Below the pieces are notes generated by a model that was not told the origin of the DNA, searched no databases, and was given only the letters and a program-made list of their open reading frames with translations. A stretch of DNA of 64,000 bases from Lunularia cruciata (taxonomy: Eukaryota > Streptophyta > Marchantiopsida > Lunulariales > Lunulariaceae), in assembly GCA_948567375.1 (NCBI GenBank), contig OX419755.1, forward strand, positions 43,219,001 through 43,283,000, read 5' to 3'. The number at the start of each line of letters is the position of its first letter. The first letter of the stretch is position 1. Positions 30,344-44,459 of the stretch are shown here, piece by piece. A program made the position numbers and the translations under genes.

Positions 30344-33300
30344 TCTTGATTGATTTTTGCAAAATTGCTAATCGCGATTGAATTTTGCTCTCCCTTTGCG
30401 TTAAAATTACATATTCAGGCTGAACAGTGGTGTTTCTGGTTTCGACATTGTATAGGATAAAGTGAGTTCATGATGCGATAATACCATGTCGTCTTGAATG
30501 AATACTCTTTTGTCTAGCATTGTTTCTGCTCTACGTCAGGATATCACAAGATAGTGTGGCCTAGAGCATCATACAAAATGCTTTTTATGTAGATGGATAA
30601 AACCAGTACCCCACAAAGATACTGCACATTTGTGAGGAAGTTATTAAAGGTCAAGCTATAGAGTAAAAGATTAGGTAGAGACGGAAGAACGAACCTTGTC
30701 ATAAATAGCCTTGGGTCATCCGGGCTTTTAAATGGCAAGTTTCTTGTGTATGATAATTTGCTTTAGTTCTTGAGGCGGCAAGTTTACGATGCAATTATCA
30801 GATATTAGATAGCAAGTTTCTTATGTATGATAAATTGTTTTAGTTCTTGAGGTGGCAAGTTTACTGCGCGTGGTATTCGCTTTTATGCCCTAAAGATGTT
30901 ATTTGTCCTACTTCCCTTTGATAATCAGGTGTTTCTTATTAGTCCTAATTGTCCGATCTTTGTCGTGAAATTTTAAGTTGTGTTGGAATAGTTGGAATCC
31001 GTTATCTTAGTAATAACAAAGAAGATAGTCCAAATACAAATACATAACATTTTAAACTCCAAGATTGATATCCAATGAACCATAGTTTCTGATAGTTTTA
31101 TCAATTATAAAATACATGAATGCAATGAAAAATATTAATATATTTAAAAAGATATTAAATATATATAAAAGACTAAAAATTTCTAAATAAAGTTTCGTTA
31201 AATCACTTTTAACTAGCTATGACATTTTTCTCATGTTTATATTTTGGTTATTGAGCTTTAAGTTACAAGAAGTAATCATTTGTATGTAATCACAGCTGGA
31301 ATAGTCTATTTGCATGCTTTTACAATCATTTGGAGCCCAAGATATTATTAGATTGATAGGTGAATATATTGGTGAGAGGTAGTATTCAAGGAATGTTCAT
31401 AACTAAATATTGTAGTTGTTTAATATCCATGTAATGGTTGTTGAAAAATAACATATTTGAATGTATTTTGTGAACAAATTTGTGTTTTTGAAAAAAAGAG
31501 TACTTTTATTTTCATAGTGGATCAAGTTGTCTTATATAATCCTATAGTTCCAATCTAATAAATATGTCATGTGTTCCTCTCTATTTATAAATACATATTT
31601 GTATGAAAAGAAGTTTTTACAATATATTTAACAACCTTTTATTCTATATTCAAGAGAGGAAAGAGGCCGTTGTGCAGAAATCACAAAGGAAGAGAAGATC
31701 TATCAAGCACTACAAGCGTGAGATAAAAGAGATAAAATGGTGTTAAGCACCAATGGTATTGATATGAGAAATCTACCCTACTGCACCTAAGAGATCTGAG
31801 CTATGTAAGTTGTAAGGTCTACAAACTACAGGAACAACCAAAGAAGCATCACCTAGTGTAATTGCTTTCCTATGGATTGTACCAGCCAAGGCTCTCTTTA
31901 TATTCAATGCTTTATTACAATCTAACAAGTATATTTTCATAACAAAGTGTTTTATCTATCTATTTAGTAAGCATCAATAGAAATAATATTCTTGATGATT
32001 TTAGCAACATTTTGTTTCAATTAGTGAATAACATTAGATCACTTTAGATTTCTCTTAATTAATTCATAGATGTTACCATGTCATCTAATATACTCTAGTT
32101 TTGCCTTTCTATAATATCAAAAAGTCATTTAAATTTTATAGATTAAGGTATTTTAATGACATATAAATCATAAAAACTAAAATATGTGTCATGGAGAGAA
32201 CCATATCCATAGAATATATTTCTTTTGCTTAATATTAGTTTTTAATAAAAATAAAACTTCAAATGGGTGTAAGCTTTTACTTTTGAAATTTTAATTATCT
32301 TTAGAATAAAAATAGTGGATGCTCTGGATATGCATCTGCGCACACACACATAGTGGTTAAAAGTCTTCAAAGGTGCAAATATATGATATATTGCTGACTT
32401 CTTCCTACACCAAAAATATTTTGAAAAAGCTCTATATATTTAAAAGTTTTTATCTTTATTCGATTGAAAGATTTATATAAGTAAGAAGTCTTATTCTTAA
32501 AGTGTTTCCTCTAGAATGAAATTCTTTCAAAGATAAAGTGATATTTTAGTCAAATAAAATACACTTATATCATTTAAATCTTGTTAATGATTTATCCTAT
32601 TCCAAAGAATTAGGCATTCTATAATCTCATCTTTAGGGATTATATACGTAAAAGTGAGTTATCTTATTTGAGCTTTTTGTCTTTACACTTTTACTTTGGG
32701 AATTATTTGTCCTATTCATGAGCAAAAATACTATAATCTCCTATTCAAAGATTAGATAATGTTATCCTATTGAGCTTCTGGTACAATTTTATAATACTCC
32801 AAGGCCATGGGAACAAAGAGATGTATGCAACGATATCACCTTTTTTTTTCCTCTAGCCTTGGACTTATATGGTGTTATAACATAGTTTGCCATGCTTTGA
32901 GTGGATTATAGAAGATCTTATATACTCAGATGACAAGTGGTATTCCTCTTGATTTCTTTTTTGATAATTTACTTTAAAATAGAGTAGATCCATTGCACTC
33001 TATTTAAAGTGCATTGAATGAACAATACATTGCACTTTGGATTTGGCTAGTATAATCCCTATGAGAGCAAGACCACTAGCTATTATGCTTGCAAGAATGT
33101 TATGATTTGTAATGTAAGAAGCATAATAACAAATTGATTAAGATTAGATTATAACAACGTTATATGTAACTTCAACTTTCCAATTTTAGAAAGCCTTGGT
33201 AGTTTATCTTAGAAAAGCCAATTTTGTGCTTAGATGCTTATTCCAACACTCTTTCATTCTATCTTTAAAATTTAGATAAAAGTTCAAAATATGAGAAACA

Positions 33301-36300
33301 AATTTGATATGTTGAAAATGAAAACTATCAAAAGGTGATAAGGCGCAGTTTATCCTTTCCCATGTAAACTACTTCCTTTACTAGGAGATTTATTTATTCC
33401 TTTTGTGGTTTGCAATACCTAGGCTAGTTTGTAAATCTTGCCATCAAATATGGAAGGTAATTTGACATGATCAAGTATAAGGAGCTAGGTATCAAGAACC
33501 AAGAATTCCTACCTAGACTAGGAAGAACACACTACATATTAGGAAGTACATTAAGTTAAAATGAGATTATAAAAATAGATTTGGAAGGGTTCAAGGATCA
33601 ATATAGAAAGTTTAGAGGTGCACTAATTACAAGCTCTTTGGATGCCAAAATGACTAAGTTGGTAAGTAAGGTCAATTTTTTATTAAATCTTATCACATAC
33701 ATTTAGACTCTAAATCCTTACTACTTAGTTATGAAATTCTGGTTAATGACAATGTTAAGAAAGGTTTGTGAGATTTAGGAGAATGCTTTGAAAGTCCTCT
33801 AATGTACTACAAATGGTTATGATGATCAACATATAAATGTTCAGCCTAGTTAACTTTCAAAATTGTGCATTTGCTCCATGGACTTAAAGCCAAATAGAAT
33901 GAAATATGCAAATAAGATTAAGATATGTAAAATACTCCAAGATCCCATAAACCCTATATAAAATTTATATTTAGATGCCTTATTTTTCAACTATTATTTT
34001 TTATTTAATGATAAATCAATACATATAAAAGAACATAAAATATTTATTTTAAAATTTTCTATGAAATAGCTACAAAATGCAAAGAGCTTCAAATGGCACT
34101 AAAAATCATCTATATGTAGTAATATATGCAAAATTTTCTAGAAGTTTTACCAATTATGAAATAGTTAATTAAGAAATACTGATGTAGGAAATCTCTAGAA
34201 AGGCTATGGTTTCGGACTCCAAACGGTGAAGTTTAGATCTAGAACTAACCAAAATCTTTACTTTTTTTATATATCTTTTGAAAAGATTTTATTTCCTGAA
34301 GGTCCTGAAACCCAAAAGAAGTTCACTGTTCGAGATTCATAAATTTAAAATATAAGACCTAAAGCAATCTTTAAAGATATGATATAACAAAGATTTTGGT
34401 TTTATCGTATTCTTTGAAGATTTGGTAAGCCATGATGGATTTCATTAATAAAGAAGGTCACATAATATTAAAGAAGGTCATGAAGAGGAAGTTAGTAATG
34501 AATTTTTTCTAGGAGGGAAAGAAAGATGTATACTTTTGGTCTTAGATATTGCAGATTTACAAAAGGTAAAAACTAAAATTAATTTTCTCCTTTTTTTTTC
34601 TCAATATTCATAAAATCTCTAGTTATATCAAGTTTAGATATGCTCCTTGATAAACAATTTTCAATTTAGCTATTGAGATTAATTCTGTTTTATTATTTAT
34701 TAACCAAAAATATATGGAAGATTTTTCTTAGAAATTGCTCTTTATCTCAATGGTGTAAAGTACTTTTTATTGACATCCTTCATGTTTTATACGTGGTCGC
34801 CTTTTCCTCTTTTTTTTTTCTTGACAAGTGATATGGTTGGAAGAGAAGTCACACCAAGATTCATTGTTGTTTATCACACCAAATTATTTAGTTATTATTC
34901 TGAATGATATTTTTATCTCTCTATTTACTTTAGGTTGTGTGTATAATTTTAACAATAATACTAGTAATTGGAAAGAGATTTTATATTTACAGAGTTCATT
35001 ATATAATTTAAACTTGATGAAGGGATTGTTTCTAATTTTATTAAGAAAAATCCTCCTTGCTTATATATTATGAAGAAATTAGTCAATCTTGAATAAATTT
35101 CACTTATTATGTTGAACAATACTTTCAGGAGATTATATCTTGAAAGAAAAGAAATAGTTTTAGTTCCTCACTATTAAAGAATTAGTGTGAAATTTTCCCA
35201 TTTAAATTGATTTGATTTGGTTTAAAAATTTGATTCAAATGTTACTTTTTTATTTGATTTAAATCTTACTTTTACTTATTATTTATTTTTTATTTTATTT
35301 TCTTACAATTTATTAAAAAAATTGTATACATGAATAAAATATAGTTTTTTTCTTTACTTGTTAAGGAAAATTAAAACTTTATCATCACACTCTCTCAACC
35401 TGTATTTTTAAACTCTTCACTAATAGAATCAAATCATATAAACTTACTAGGATTCCTTCAAGTTTATTATCCACATACGAATTTGAAGGCATTTTTTCTC
35501 GAAATAATGGTCGCGGTTCATATGAGAGTTGTTCACCATCACTAACAATGTTGAACAAAGATGATGAAAACAAGATTTTCAACATTATTTTCCAACATTA
35601 TTGTTCATAAATTTTTTAAGGAATGAAAATGCTACACTACGGAAGGATGTATTACGTTCAGGTGTGTCTGCATCCATGTTGAAAATAAGTTGTGAGTTCG
35701 ATCTAATGTTTTGTTCAGGGAAAAGAGAAAGGGCGACCGCGTAGAAAACACGTAGAAAGGATGGGAAGACCCCATCAAGCCGTACAAGGGTGAGACAAAA
35801 CAGGTACATTGGGGAAAAAGGGCAGTGTCAAATATAAAGTAGTTTCTTGTGAATTGTTGAAGAATACCTGTGCTACGAAACGGTTGTTATTGAGACATCT
35901 TCTGGGTCCAGCGGGAAGCGCACAATCTATTCCACTATGGTGTTTTATGCTGTTTCCATCCAAACACCGTATTGCCTAAATCCACGGCACGAAATCCTTA
36001 TCCACCATTCAAGTGTGTCCATACTCTTGTGTGTGTACACACGTGGTGTATTTGTTCATGATGAAAGAGACGGTATGATCACGATGAAAAGAAAAGCAAG
36101 ATCGTTTATCATTACTTTGCTCTCAGGGCCAACATCATCTCCCAGACATATGCGCTCTGCATGAGGTTCTCTGAAAGTGAGATAGGTCTCGCATTCATCG
36201 ACTGATCCAAGTCCTCCTGGCATGATATCAGGAGCAGTAACCACCTGCGATGTACCCGGTTTCATGTTTCTTCTCTTTCTACTAGGCAGGCACGCGGGAA

Positions 36301-36585
36301 GAAAGCCAGAAGCTTCAAGACTGGACTGAAGACAGGATCAGAATGCACTAAGGTCTAATAATTTGACATGGCTTGAATAGTGGGGTTAGTCGTACTGAGT
36401 CCATTCCCTCAAATCACCAACTCTTAGCACAAGAGATGGATTTTCGCGGAGGAGCCTATTCCGTTGAGATGATAGAGCACCTGATGGTCTAACACTCCTC
36501 CCTTGCATTCTCCGGCTCCTTCTACTAACTTCCTCTCGCCGTGTGCGTTCTCACGGATTGTACTCTTTAACGTCAGGACCATATG
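30344..36585. other. long AT-rich intergenic region
   Basis: No gene is supported. Sequence is strongly AT-rich to about 35.4 kb, with short open frames only, and becomes GC-richer from about 35.6 kb towards the KCR gene, whose 3' UTR probably lies in 36.1-36.6 kb. A short segment at about 35735-35770 (GACCGCGTAGAAAACA, then AGGATGGGAAGA) recurs at 41171-41202. Confidence 0.6.
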
Positions 36586-38630
36586 CTACTCCTTTTTGCC
36601 GCGGGTGTCTTTGGATTGACCTCGTCTTCGAACATCCAGACTGCTGCGGAGGCGAATCGTGTCGATGATAGACTCAGGCAGAACCCAGATGAGCCACCAC
36701 ATGATCGAGTGCACCCAGTAAGGTGTGCATCTGGGTTCGCTCCCAATCCACCTCAGTGAACACTTGGCATAGGTATCGGCTGAAGGAACAGCCAATGATG
36801 CTCTTCTAATCTTGGACATCTTCGTTGCGACGTATAACGGTACCTGTTAAGACATGACCGTGATGCTTTAATGACCATATTTACTGGTTCTACTATGACA
36901 GGGGCAAGAAGTAAAAGGTATCAAAACTCATACTCGCCGCAATAAACAACCCCATCTTGCTGTTGAACATTTCAAACAAAAACGAAGCAAGATTCGAAGC
37001 ATACCTGGCACTGAACGTCAATACCGCTGTGCTTGTACTCTACATACAGAGATCGAGAGAATTGATCTACAAAGCTGCACAATTATAAAGACAGGCAACT
37101 ATGGTTAGCACGTTCTTCAGCAAGTAACCGAGCGTTCCAACTTTTCATTGGTCTATCCAGAAACCTCCTAGGGGCCTATGGCACATGAATCCGTGTCAGA
37201 ACATCTATTCAAACAAAGCAAAAGAACAGAGAGGCTCATGGGGGAGAGAGAGACGCCACTGAGCCGCTTGAACTAAGCTCGACTCGTGAACAAGCGGAGC
37301 AAGAAAAAAGACTAAGCAAGAAAACGCAGCTATACTATTCATTTTTGAGATTTAGTAGAGCAAGAATTCACTTTCAGGGGTGGTTTGTTGTGAATATTCT
37401 TGTCTTCAGGTGAAAAAGAGAATAATTGCAGTCCAGATCCAGACTCCACAACTTCCAGAAACTGCTCTGTAAAAGCAGCGTGCTAACGCTGAAGTATCGA
37501 TGAGACACAAAACCCTGACTCATGAGTTGAATCGAAAGGAGAAGGCGAAACTGTATACCATCCGGAGTAATGACAGATTTCAGTTCCTTAAACTAAAAGT
37601 CGAGCTAGGCCATAGCTATGATCTATGATGCTTGTGAGTAGTCCAGCTGAACAATAAACCATAAAAACAACAAATCCTATGACCATAATAATGGAGACAT
37701 GGACATTTCACCCCGAGCTAAATGATAATATGTAATGATAAGGCTCACTGTTTTGAAAACTTTGCACAGGGTAGCAGATCCCATAGAAAGAAATATGTGA
37801 ATGGGAGAAGGTTCTTTGGATGGACAACAAGGGCATATGTTTAAATCATCACGAACTAGTCAGATGCGCAGTGAAAGGAGCAGGCCACGATCAGGTTGGA
37901 GTGAGCAAAACACTAAAACCAAGATAATTCATATCCCTTCCAAAGTTGAAGATCCCCCGGGATATGTGGAGGGGATAACAGCCAGAAAAGATACGTACGC
38001 TTTGGAAGCAGCATAGAGGGTATATAGAGGATCCGATGGTAAAATCGACGCAGCTCCGGATCCAACATTGACAATGGCACCTTTCCTACGTTGAAGCATG
38101 CCGGGCAAAATCATCTGCACCATTCGGGTGGTAACCTCGACATTGACTCTGATGAGATTCTTCGTCAACTCCGCATCAATCTCGTGAAAGAACTTGGCAA
38201 AAGGGTACGAAAGCCCCACGCTGTTCACCAAAATGCCGACATCCAAACCTTTCATGGTACTCTCGATTCTTGCCAAACCTGCGTTCAGGTCCTCCTCCGT
38301 AAAATCCACCACCGCGGACCGCACTTGAACTTGCTTAGCCTCCAACTCCTTGACGATTTCTTGAACCTTAGCCGGCGATCGCCCGACCACCACGACGTTG
38401 ATCTTCTGCTTGGCCAACTGCATGCAGCACGCTTTCCCAATGCCGTCAGTGGCTCCCGTGACCAGGGCCCATGAGCCATACTGGGACAGATCCTTCCCCG
38501 GCCTCAAAAACGTCTGCCACACCCATTTCACAAACATGGACAGCTGCCGCAAGACGTAGAGAAATCCCAGCATTGCCAGTACCAGCAGCACCACGTACTC
38601 TGCCGATGCTCCCTCCATTACCATGATCAT
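36586..38630 (-). CDS. KCR: very-long-chain 3-ketoacyl-CoA reductase
   Basis: NADPH-dependent reductase that catalyses the second step of very-long-chain fatty acid elongation in the ER membrane. It reduces 3-ketoacyl-CoA to 3-hydroxyacyl-CoA alongside KCS, HCD and ECR. Exons on the minus strand: 37999-38630, 37005-37074 and 36586-36843, giving 319 residues from the first ATG. There is an N-terminal membrane helix (about 11-28), then FLRPGKDLSQYGSWALVTG, the cofactor motif TGATDGIG (58-65), N in RVNVE, NVGSGAAS, and the Y-x-x-x-K pair at Tyr206 and Lys210 (YAASK). Exon 2 gives DQFSRSLYVEYKHSGIDVQC and exon 3 VPLYVATKMSKIRRASLAVP. It ends with a basic KKE tail, as plant KCRs do. The usual NNAG reads NSVG (136-139). 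Three ATGs lie close together (38630, 38624, 38618); the third fits plant KCR N-termini best. Confidence 0.94.
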
Positions 38631-39250
38631 CTTCCTTTTTCTTCGACGACGAGTCTCGTATCTCTCTCGCTCCTCTTCTCAATCAATCACTTGATCTCTA
38701 TTTCCCCCTTCTTCTTCTTCCCCAGCTGCCGATTACACCAATCTGTCGACCATCCTTACGCCGCACAGAGATAGAGAGCCACTACCGTAGCCGATACTGA
38801 GAAGAAGTAGCAGCAGGGTACACTTGTTCGGCTGGAAAGAGCCCAGCGAACTCTGTCACACATTCCCGACGGGGTGTATATCACGATAGTTCGTAATCTT
38901 CATATGGCCGTTACGGAAGATTGTAAATTCCGCCCATGCCGTGAAGCAGAGAGTGGTTCGTTATTCATTCTCCGACGACTTCCGGACCTACGCCCGTCCT
39001 CTCCCGTCCTCCTGTCTTTAACCTCTACCCATCTGCCGCAGCGCCGGTCTGGATTAAACCTGTATTAAACCTGCGTGCTCCGGTCTCAGTCAGTCTTCGT
39101 CCTTTCCATCCATCCGTACACGACTTTGAAAGGTTTGCAGGGAACTCTTTCCTTCCCGTAAGATTGTAAGATCTCAGAAGAAGGCATCTCGTACTCTTTT
39201 CGTAAACATTTGACCACGATAGAAACCCCTTCGCCATGATTGGCCTCAAG
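38631..39250 (-). promoter_or_regulatory. 5' UTR and promoter region of KCR
   Basis: Read on the minus strand, the sequence just before the start is GA-rich (AGAAGAAGAAG, GAGAGAGATACGAG), typical of a plant 5' UTR. No protein is recognised in 38874-39261 on either strand. Confidence 0.4.
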
Positions 39251-41286
39251 TTTTCCCACACTTAACCTTGCATGAATCTATTTCTTCGGCGAGATCGTCT
39301 TTTAAATGGACGAGTGCCGTAAATAGGGTGGTACCTGAGATAGACCTTAATTTCATAGCATACTTCACATACTTATTGCGTATTATGTGTTGAAATGAAG
39401 GCATATGCGCATGCCATATGACTTCCAGCAAACGGCTTTTCCCTTAGATAATTTAGGTAGTTTACATAGTATAGTTAGGTTCAGAAGAGTAGTAGTTCTC
39501 AACGGTTTGAACTGGATAGCCTGGGAATGAACCGGTTGAACCTGGAGTGTAGAGAACTGTGGTCCCAAAGGGAACACCATTCGAGCTCATATAAAAGGAC
39601 CAAAATATAGTACCATATGCAATTTCCTTTTGGCTTTCCTTTCACCTTTCCAGTACAGTAACTCTGTACTAAATGCCAATCCAATGGCAGTCCATGCTGT
39701 AATGAAGCAAGGATAAGGCAGATTGAAATATTTGCAGCTTTTCTTCATGAGCGGGAAAAGCGAGCGATTCATAGTTTAATGTTGACAAGTGTAGATGACT
39801 GGTAATAATTGTTCTTTACCTTTGTCTGACCCATTCGAAGTTCGGGAGTAGAATATCATTGTGGAAATTGACATGCGATATACTTTTGGAGAAGTTACGT
39901 CGATGAGCACAGGTTTGATGTAGTCACCAAGTCCATATTATCTCCTCTCGACCAAGAATTGCTAAAGATGCATATCTATGCCAAATTCATAGAGAATGAG
40001 AAGGGACTTCTCGATCTATGTACATACTGTACTGTAACATGCAGTGTTAGGCTCGCTAACCTAAGGAATCTGCAGAAGCAAATTGGTACAGAATATTTAG
40101 GAGAGTGCAAAGGCCGAAAGCATAAAGGGTGGTGCATGAGGAGAAAGGTAGAAAAAGGAATGAGAAGCCGAGATACCCTTCTCTTCTTCGCAGGAGAAAG
40201 AAAAATGCATTTAAAGAACCTTATTTTCTTTCTTATTTTTCGTTGTAGTCTATGTGCAGTTTATGCTTTTGCTTGACTTTTCTAGTCATAGCTTGACCAA
40301 GTCTGAATGAATTTTGATTCAATGGACTAAATTTATTAGACGGTAAAGGAGAAGTGCTATAGCGTCTCAACAGCGACAGAATATACATAGATGAGATGAT
40401 TTTGGACATATCGCTACATTCTCATAAAAAGTGATGCAACTCTCGAAGTGTGAAATGATTAGAAATACAGCAGGGAGTATCTCTGATTATTACCCATCGT
40501 TCTTGTCCGACACTTTCCACAAAATACGTTAGGGCGTTCGTTTGTTTTTTTGGTTTGGTTCCTTTTAGCTTTTAGTTTACTTGGACTTTAAGCAATATAA
40601 ATATCCTCTATCCTCAGTGACAGTCTTGGAGTGTATCAATTTATCCAGAGGATACATAGAGACTAACAGATTTTAAAATTGGCAGGAACTAAAGTTCTAA
40701 ACGTTTTACTGTATAGCAACCGCACAGGAGGTGTATTCTGCATGTTTCTGCATTTGACTTAAACCCGTTGAAATGATAAGTCTTGCTGAAACATAACATG
40801 CATATTCTGCATGTTATTTTCTTTGCCATAATCTCATGCTGGCTACTGGATTTTAAATTTTAAATGTCACTTGACAATCATTGTGCTATTAAACTACTCC
40901 ACCTTTCGGGTAGGCGTCGACAGGAGCCATCAACTTCCCTAGCATTTCATACCCCGTAGTCAGCCTACTACACTAGGGAGAGAAATTTCGGAAGAGACAT
41001 ATATTCCCTTATCATATTATAATGGGAGGATTTCCTCATAATTAATTCCGTGTGATATCCTGATTCTACTTAGGATCACACACTTTAAGAAATTATTCGT
41101 AATATTAAATCTGTTAAAAATTCAAGAATTTCATTTCACATCTTAAAACATATTTTAAAAGTGAAAAGGATGACCGCGTAGAAAACATGAAGGATGGGAA
41201 GAAATATAATAATAATAATAATAACATTTTAAATAATCTTATATATTATTGGTATAAGAAACAAAGAATGCCAAATGCATTGAAGG
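39251..41286. other. intergenic, nothing recognised
   Basis: Only short open frames with no recognisable similarity. A simple AAT repeat is at about 41208-41224, and a short segment shared with 35735-35770 is at 41171-41202. Confidence 0.6.
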
Positions 41287-41334
41287 ATGAATTTTCAAAA
41301 GTCAAGGTATGTACTTTGACTTTTGAAAATTCAT
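41287..41334. repeat. perfect inverted repeat, 19-bp arms, 10-bp loop
   Basis: Arms 41287-41305 (ATGAATTTTCAAAAGTCAA) and 41316-41334 are exact reverse complements around a 10-base spacer. It may be a small hairpin element or a MITE remnant. It lies about 85 bp from the 41171-41202 repeat. Confidence 0.85.
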
Positions 41335-41812
41335 GCTATCCACTTATGGTACCACATCTCACATTTCATTGGAAATATGACACTTGAAATAAACTAATTA
41401 TTAACAACAGGTATCTCATAAATCCAAATGCATAGTTATCCAAGCCTAAATTACTTTTAAAGACCTCTTAGAAAAAGTGTAACCTCTAATCTGCTGAAAA
41501 TCTTAGGAGCTTGCTCCTAAGATAGGAAAATGCCAAGCTTGCTTGGCCTTTCCCTCTCCTTTTTATAATCAGGTTGTGTTTTTCTTGTTTTGGGACGCAT
41601 AGCATTTGGTTGTTATGTCTCACATTTTTGTCATGACACTTTCTTTGTTCTCTCAAGAATGTAGCCTATCTCCCAATGTCTTCATTTTGTTCCTTGGCAC
41701 GGGGACATAGAAGGACTACCTTAGGCATCACTATTCATCAGGCACCGCACATCTTGTATGTACAAGCAAGGGGTAGATCCTTACATTACATTTTTTTAAT
41801 TATAAATCCATA

Positions 41813-43785
41813 ATGGCTAAGGTCAATCTAAACGGACTCCCTTTTATCTCCAAGTCATGTCCTTTTCTTATATCAATAGAGCATCATATAGGGGAGATTT
41901 CCCTATGGAGGATACCACACCACTTTTCCTCACTATCTCTCATCCTTGTGTTGCAAATACTCCACATCCTCAATCCACCTTGGATCCAAATCTTCCCAAT
42001 CTTCTTCCCATCCCTACTACCTCCATAGGACCATTTGGAGCTTTTTCCCAATCCTACTGCACTGCTATCCCTATAATATCATTCTCCTCTACCTTGGTCC
42101 TCAACACATCCTTATATCTTGCACTATCAATGTCCTACACAATCTTGTCCCAATTTTCAATGGGTAGGGATTGGACTCACACATCACAAAGAGAGATCTC
42201 ATTGTTTGCATATATGGGTGGAGGCCACCTCTATTTCTACCCCAGACTCCATCCATACTCTGGTAGTATCTCTTCAAGCTCTCCTCAAATTTTACTCTTG
42301 GTCACACTCTTTGGACCATATCCATGTATTTTTACTAGGTTTGCCAAGACCATAGATGTATATTAGGATCCCTATGCCTTTATGTCATGTGGTTGGATCC
42401 ACACTCCTTCTTACTACATGTTATGTTGGCTAATGATCACAAACGAGATGTCTCCACTTGGACATTCTTGGCTCTTTTTACCAATGGAAGTTACTCCTTG
42501 TAGTCCATGGTAGTGCTTTAGAACATAAAGAGACTGCCTTTAAGATTCATAGGTTCTTGAGAGGAGATTGGGCAGCCTTCCAAGAAGAGTACACAATTAG
42601 AGCCCATGTCACAACCAAGTGGATTGTAGAGTCTCCACAACCCCATACCCTTTTTTCAAAGCGTCATTGCTCCTTGATGTTACGTTAATTAAGGGAGTAA
42701 AAGCAAGAAGCCTAGGTGCTCTCACCCTTGGCTATTGCTCTTCTCCTTTAATACTATCAGACTTATAGATCCTACATCCACCTACCATTGAGGACCTTCC
42801 TTTTTTCATCTACAATGATCAACTTGATGAAGAGTTACGGTTGTTAGAGTCATACTTTGCCCATGCACTACTCCACTATCCATGTATCTCAATTAGGCTA
42901 GGTTTTGAGCACCTATGCAATTCTTGCTTTCCATATACTCTAGATTTGGGTTTTCTTCTCCCCTTTGTTTTTTTTCAATGCATTGTCTCTAGATATGGTT
43001 CCCTTGAGTATCTCATATGTTTAGAGCTTCTTGTCTCCTTGCTCTTGCAAAGGAGAACTTAGGAGTGTGCACCATAACAATCAAGGATTTTTTTTTTTGC
43101 ATTTGGTTTCCCACAATAATTGCGTATAGCTATGGTCATCTTTCTCTTCATTCTTGTCTCTCCCTTAGTTTGTTATGGCTAATCTTAGGAGAGTTTGTTA
43201 TGTGCATTCAAGCATATTTGGATATTCATCTAGATTGGATGAAGGTCCAAGTTGATTTCTCTAATGCCTTTAATACCATCTCTTGCCTAACAATGTTTTG
43301 CATCCTTCACTCAACAAGCAATTAGATTCCTTCCTTCATCTTGTTTGTCCATACTTTCTATGGTAGTAAGATACCTTTATTGTATAACCATTGTACCACC
43401 ACAAGAGAGTTCTCACAATTGACATCAACCAACTATATATGGTTGGTGGATCAACTAGAAGGACTCTCTTTTCCATAGTGTATTACATGGCCTTACAACA
43501 AGTTGCAATAGCTTTCTATCTTGTATTTTTTGTCCATCTCAGATAACACTCATCTTGCGGGCCCTTTAGAGGATGTAGTTAGAGTGGTGTCTACTTTCAT
43601 ACTCAACATTGAGGCATTGGGTTTATGAGTCCTGACTCATAAATTCAAGGTTTGGAGCCCACAAACTATCCTCATTCCCATTAACTTCTCACCAAGATTC
43701 CAATTCCTCATAGATGAGTTGAGAGTTTTGGGCTCTCTTTTGAGACAAGATGATTTTGTACCTTGTTCATATTGGACAGCTTAGT
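41813..43785 (+). pseudogene. decayed reverse-transcriptase element, part 1 (RT core), interrupted by a chromovirus
   Basis: Several frames are needed to follow it. VDFSNAFNTIS at 43251-43283 matches the first catalytic-Asp motif of a plant family of RT-like elements (recalled as D-x-x-N-A-F-N-S/T-I/V). About 250 bp later, FLSISDNTHLAGP (43526 on) corresponds to FADDTH..GP, with the second Asp changed to Asn at 43545. VLGSLLRQDDF near 43730 matches the following V-L-G block. Upstream, 42.4-43.2 kb fits poorly and has many stops. The sequence resumes after the inserted element at 48109. The family is identified from memory; I take it to be non-LTR-like. Confidence 0.55.
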
Positions 43786-44202
43786 TTTAATAATATAGAG
43801 TTAGCAGATGAGTTAGTAGTCTAAGCTAAATATAACAAAAGAAGTAGAACTAGCCTAAGAATGTGCTAGAAGCATTGAGAAAGCTTATGGGTTGAATATT
43901 CTAGAAGCACATATGAACCTTCTTGGTGAGAAGCTTCTAGGAAATGTCCAAGAGTAGAGTAAATTATATGCCAAATTGATGATTACCTTAGCTTGTACGC
44001 CAAGTAAATTGCTAGCTTAGCTTACACTCCAAGTAAGACAACTCCTAAAAAGAACTCTCCTTGGGAGTCTTGTACCCAAGTTACCTATAAATACCTAAGC
44101 CAAGCTCAAGCTATGCATTTGAAGTTTCACTCACTTGAGAATCCCAATGTGATCTTCCACTCCTATCTTCTATTCTCCTATTTCTCTTGTTTGTCTTTTA
44201 CA
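43786..44202 (+). repeat. left LTR of the degenerate chromovirus
   Basis: It begins TTTAATAATATAGAG (TGTAACAATATAGAG in the right copy) and ends TGTCTTTTACA. It retains the phased GAA-TA-TTC-TA-GAA core at 43894-43906 and TATAAATA at 44086-44093. Confidence 0.85.
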
Positions 44203-44459
44203 TTGGTGTAAGAGCATGAATAAGATGGATGGAATCTATGGAACACCAAATCCATTTCCTCCAAACTATTGAGATCTTTGTGTCCATGTACTACCAAAGT
44301 ATCATTTCACGCTTTGAGCAATTTCTTTTGAACATAATCACGTTGTCCAATGAATCCTTAATACTTTTGGTTGTAACTTATGAGGAGCGGTGGACATGTT
44401 CCATCTATGTGTTAACTTAGATAATTGCAAGTAGGTGGTTTGATAGAGTAGTAGTCATG

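Noticed and set aside
35937-36265. Open frames on both strands downstream of KCR
   Set aside because: No similarity recognised; more likely the KCR 3' UTR and flank.
38091-38474. 127-codon open frame on the plus strand
   Set aside because: It is antisense to exon 1 of KCR, whose minus-strand reading is clearly a short-chain reductase.
41857-42366. 169-codon open frame on the plus strand
   Set aside because: Ser/Pro/Leu/Tyr-rich with no motif. It lies upstream of the recognisable RT region and may be an old N-terminal part of that element, but I cannot support it as a separate gene.
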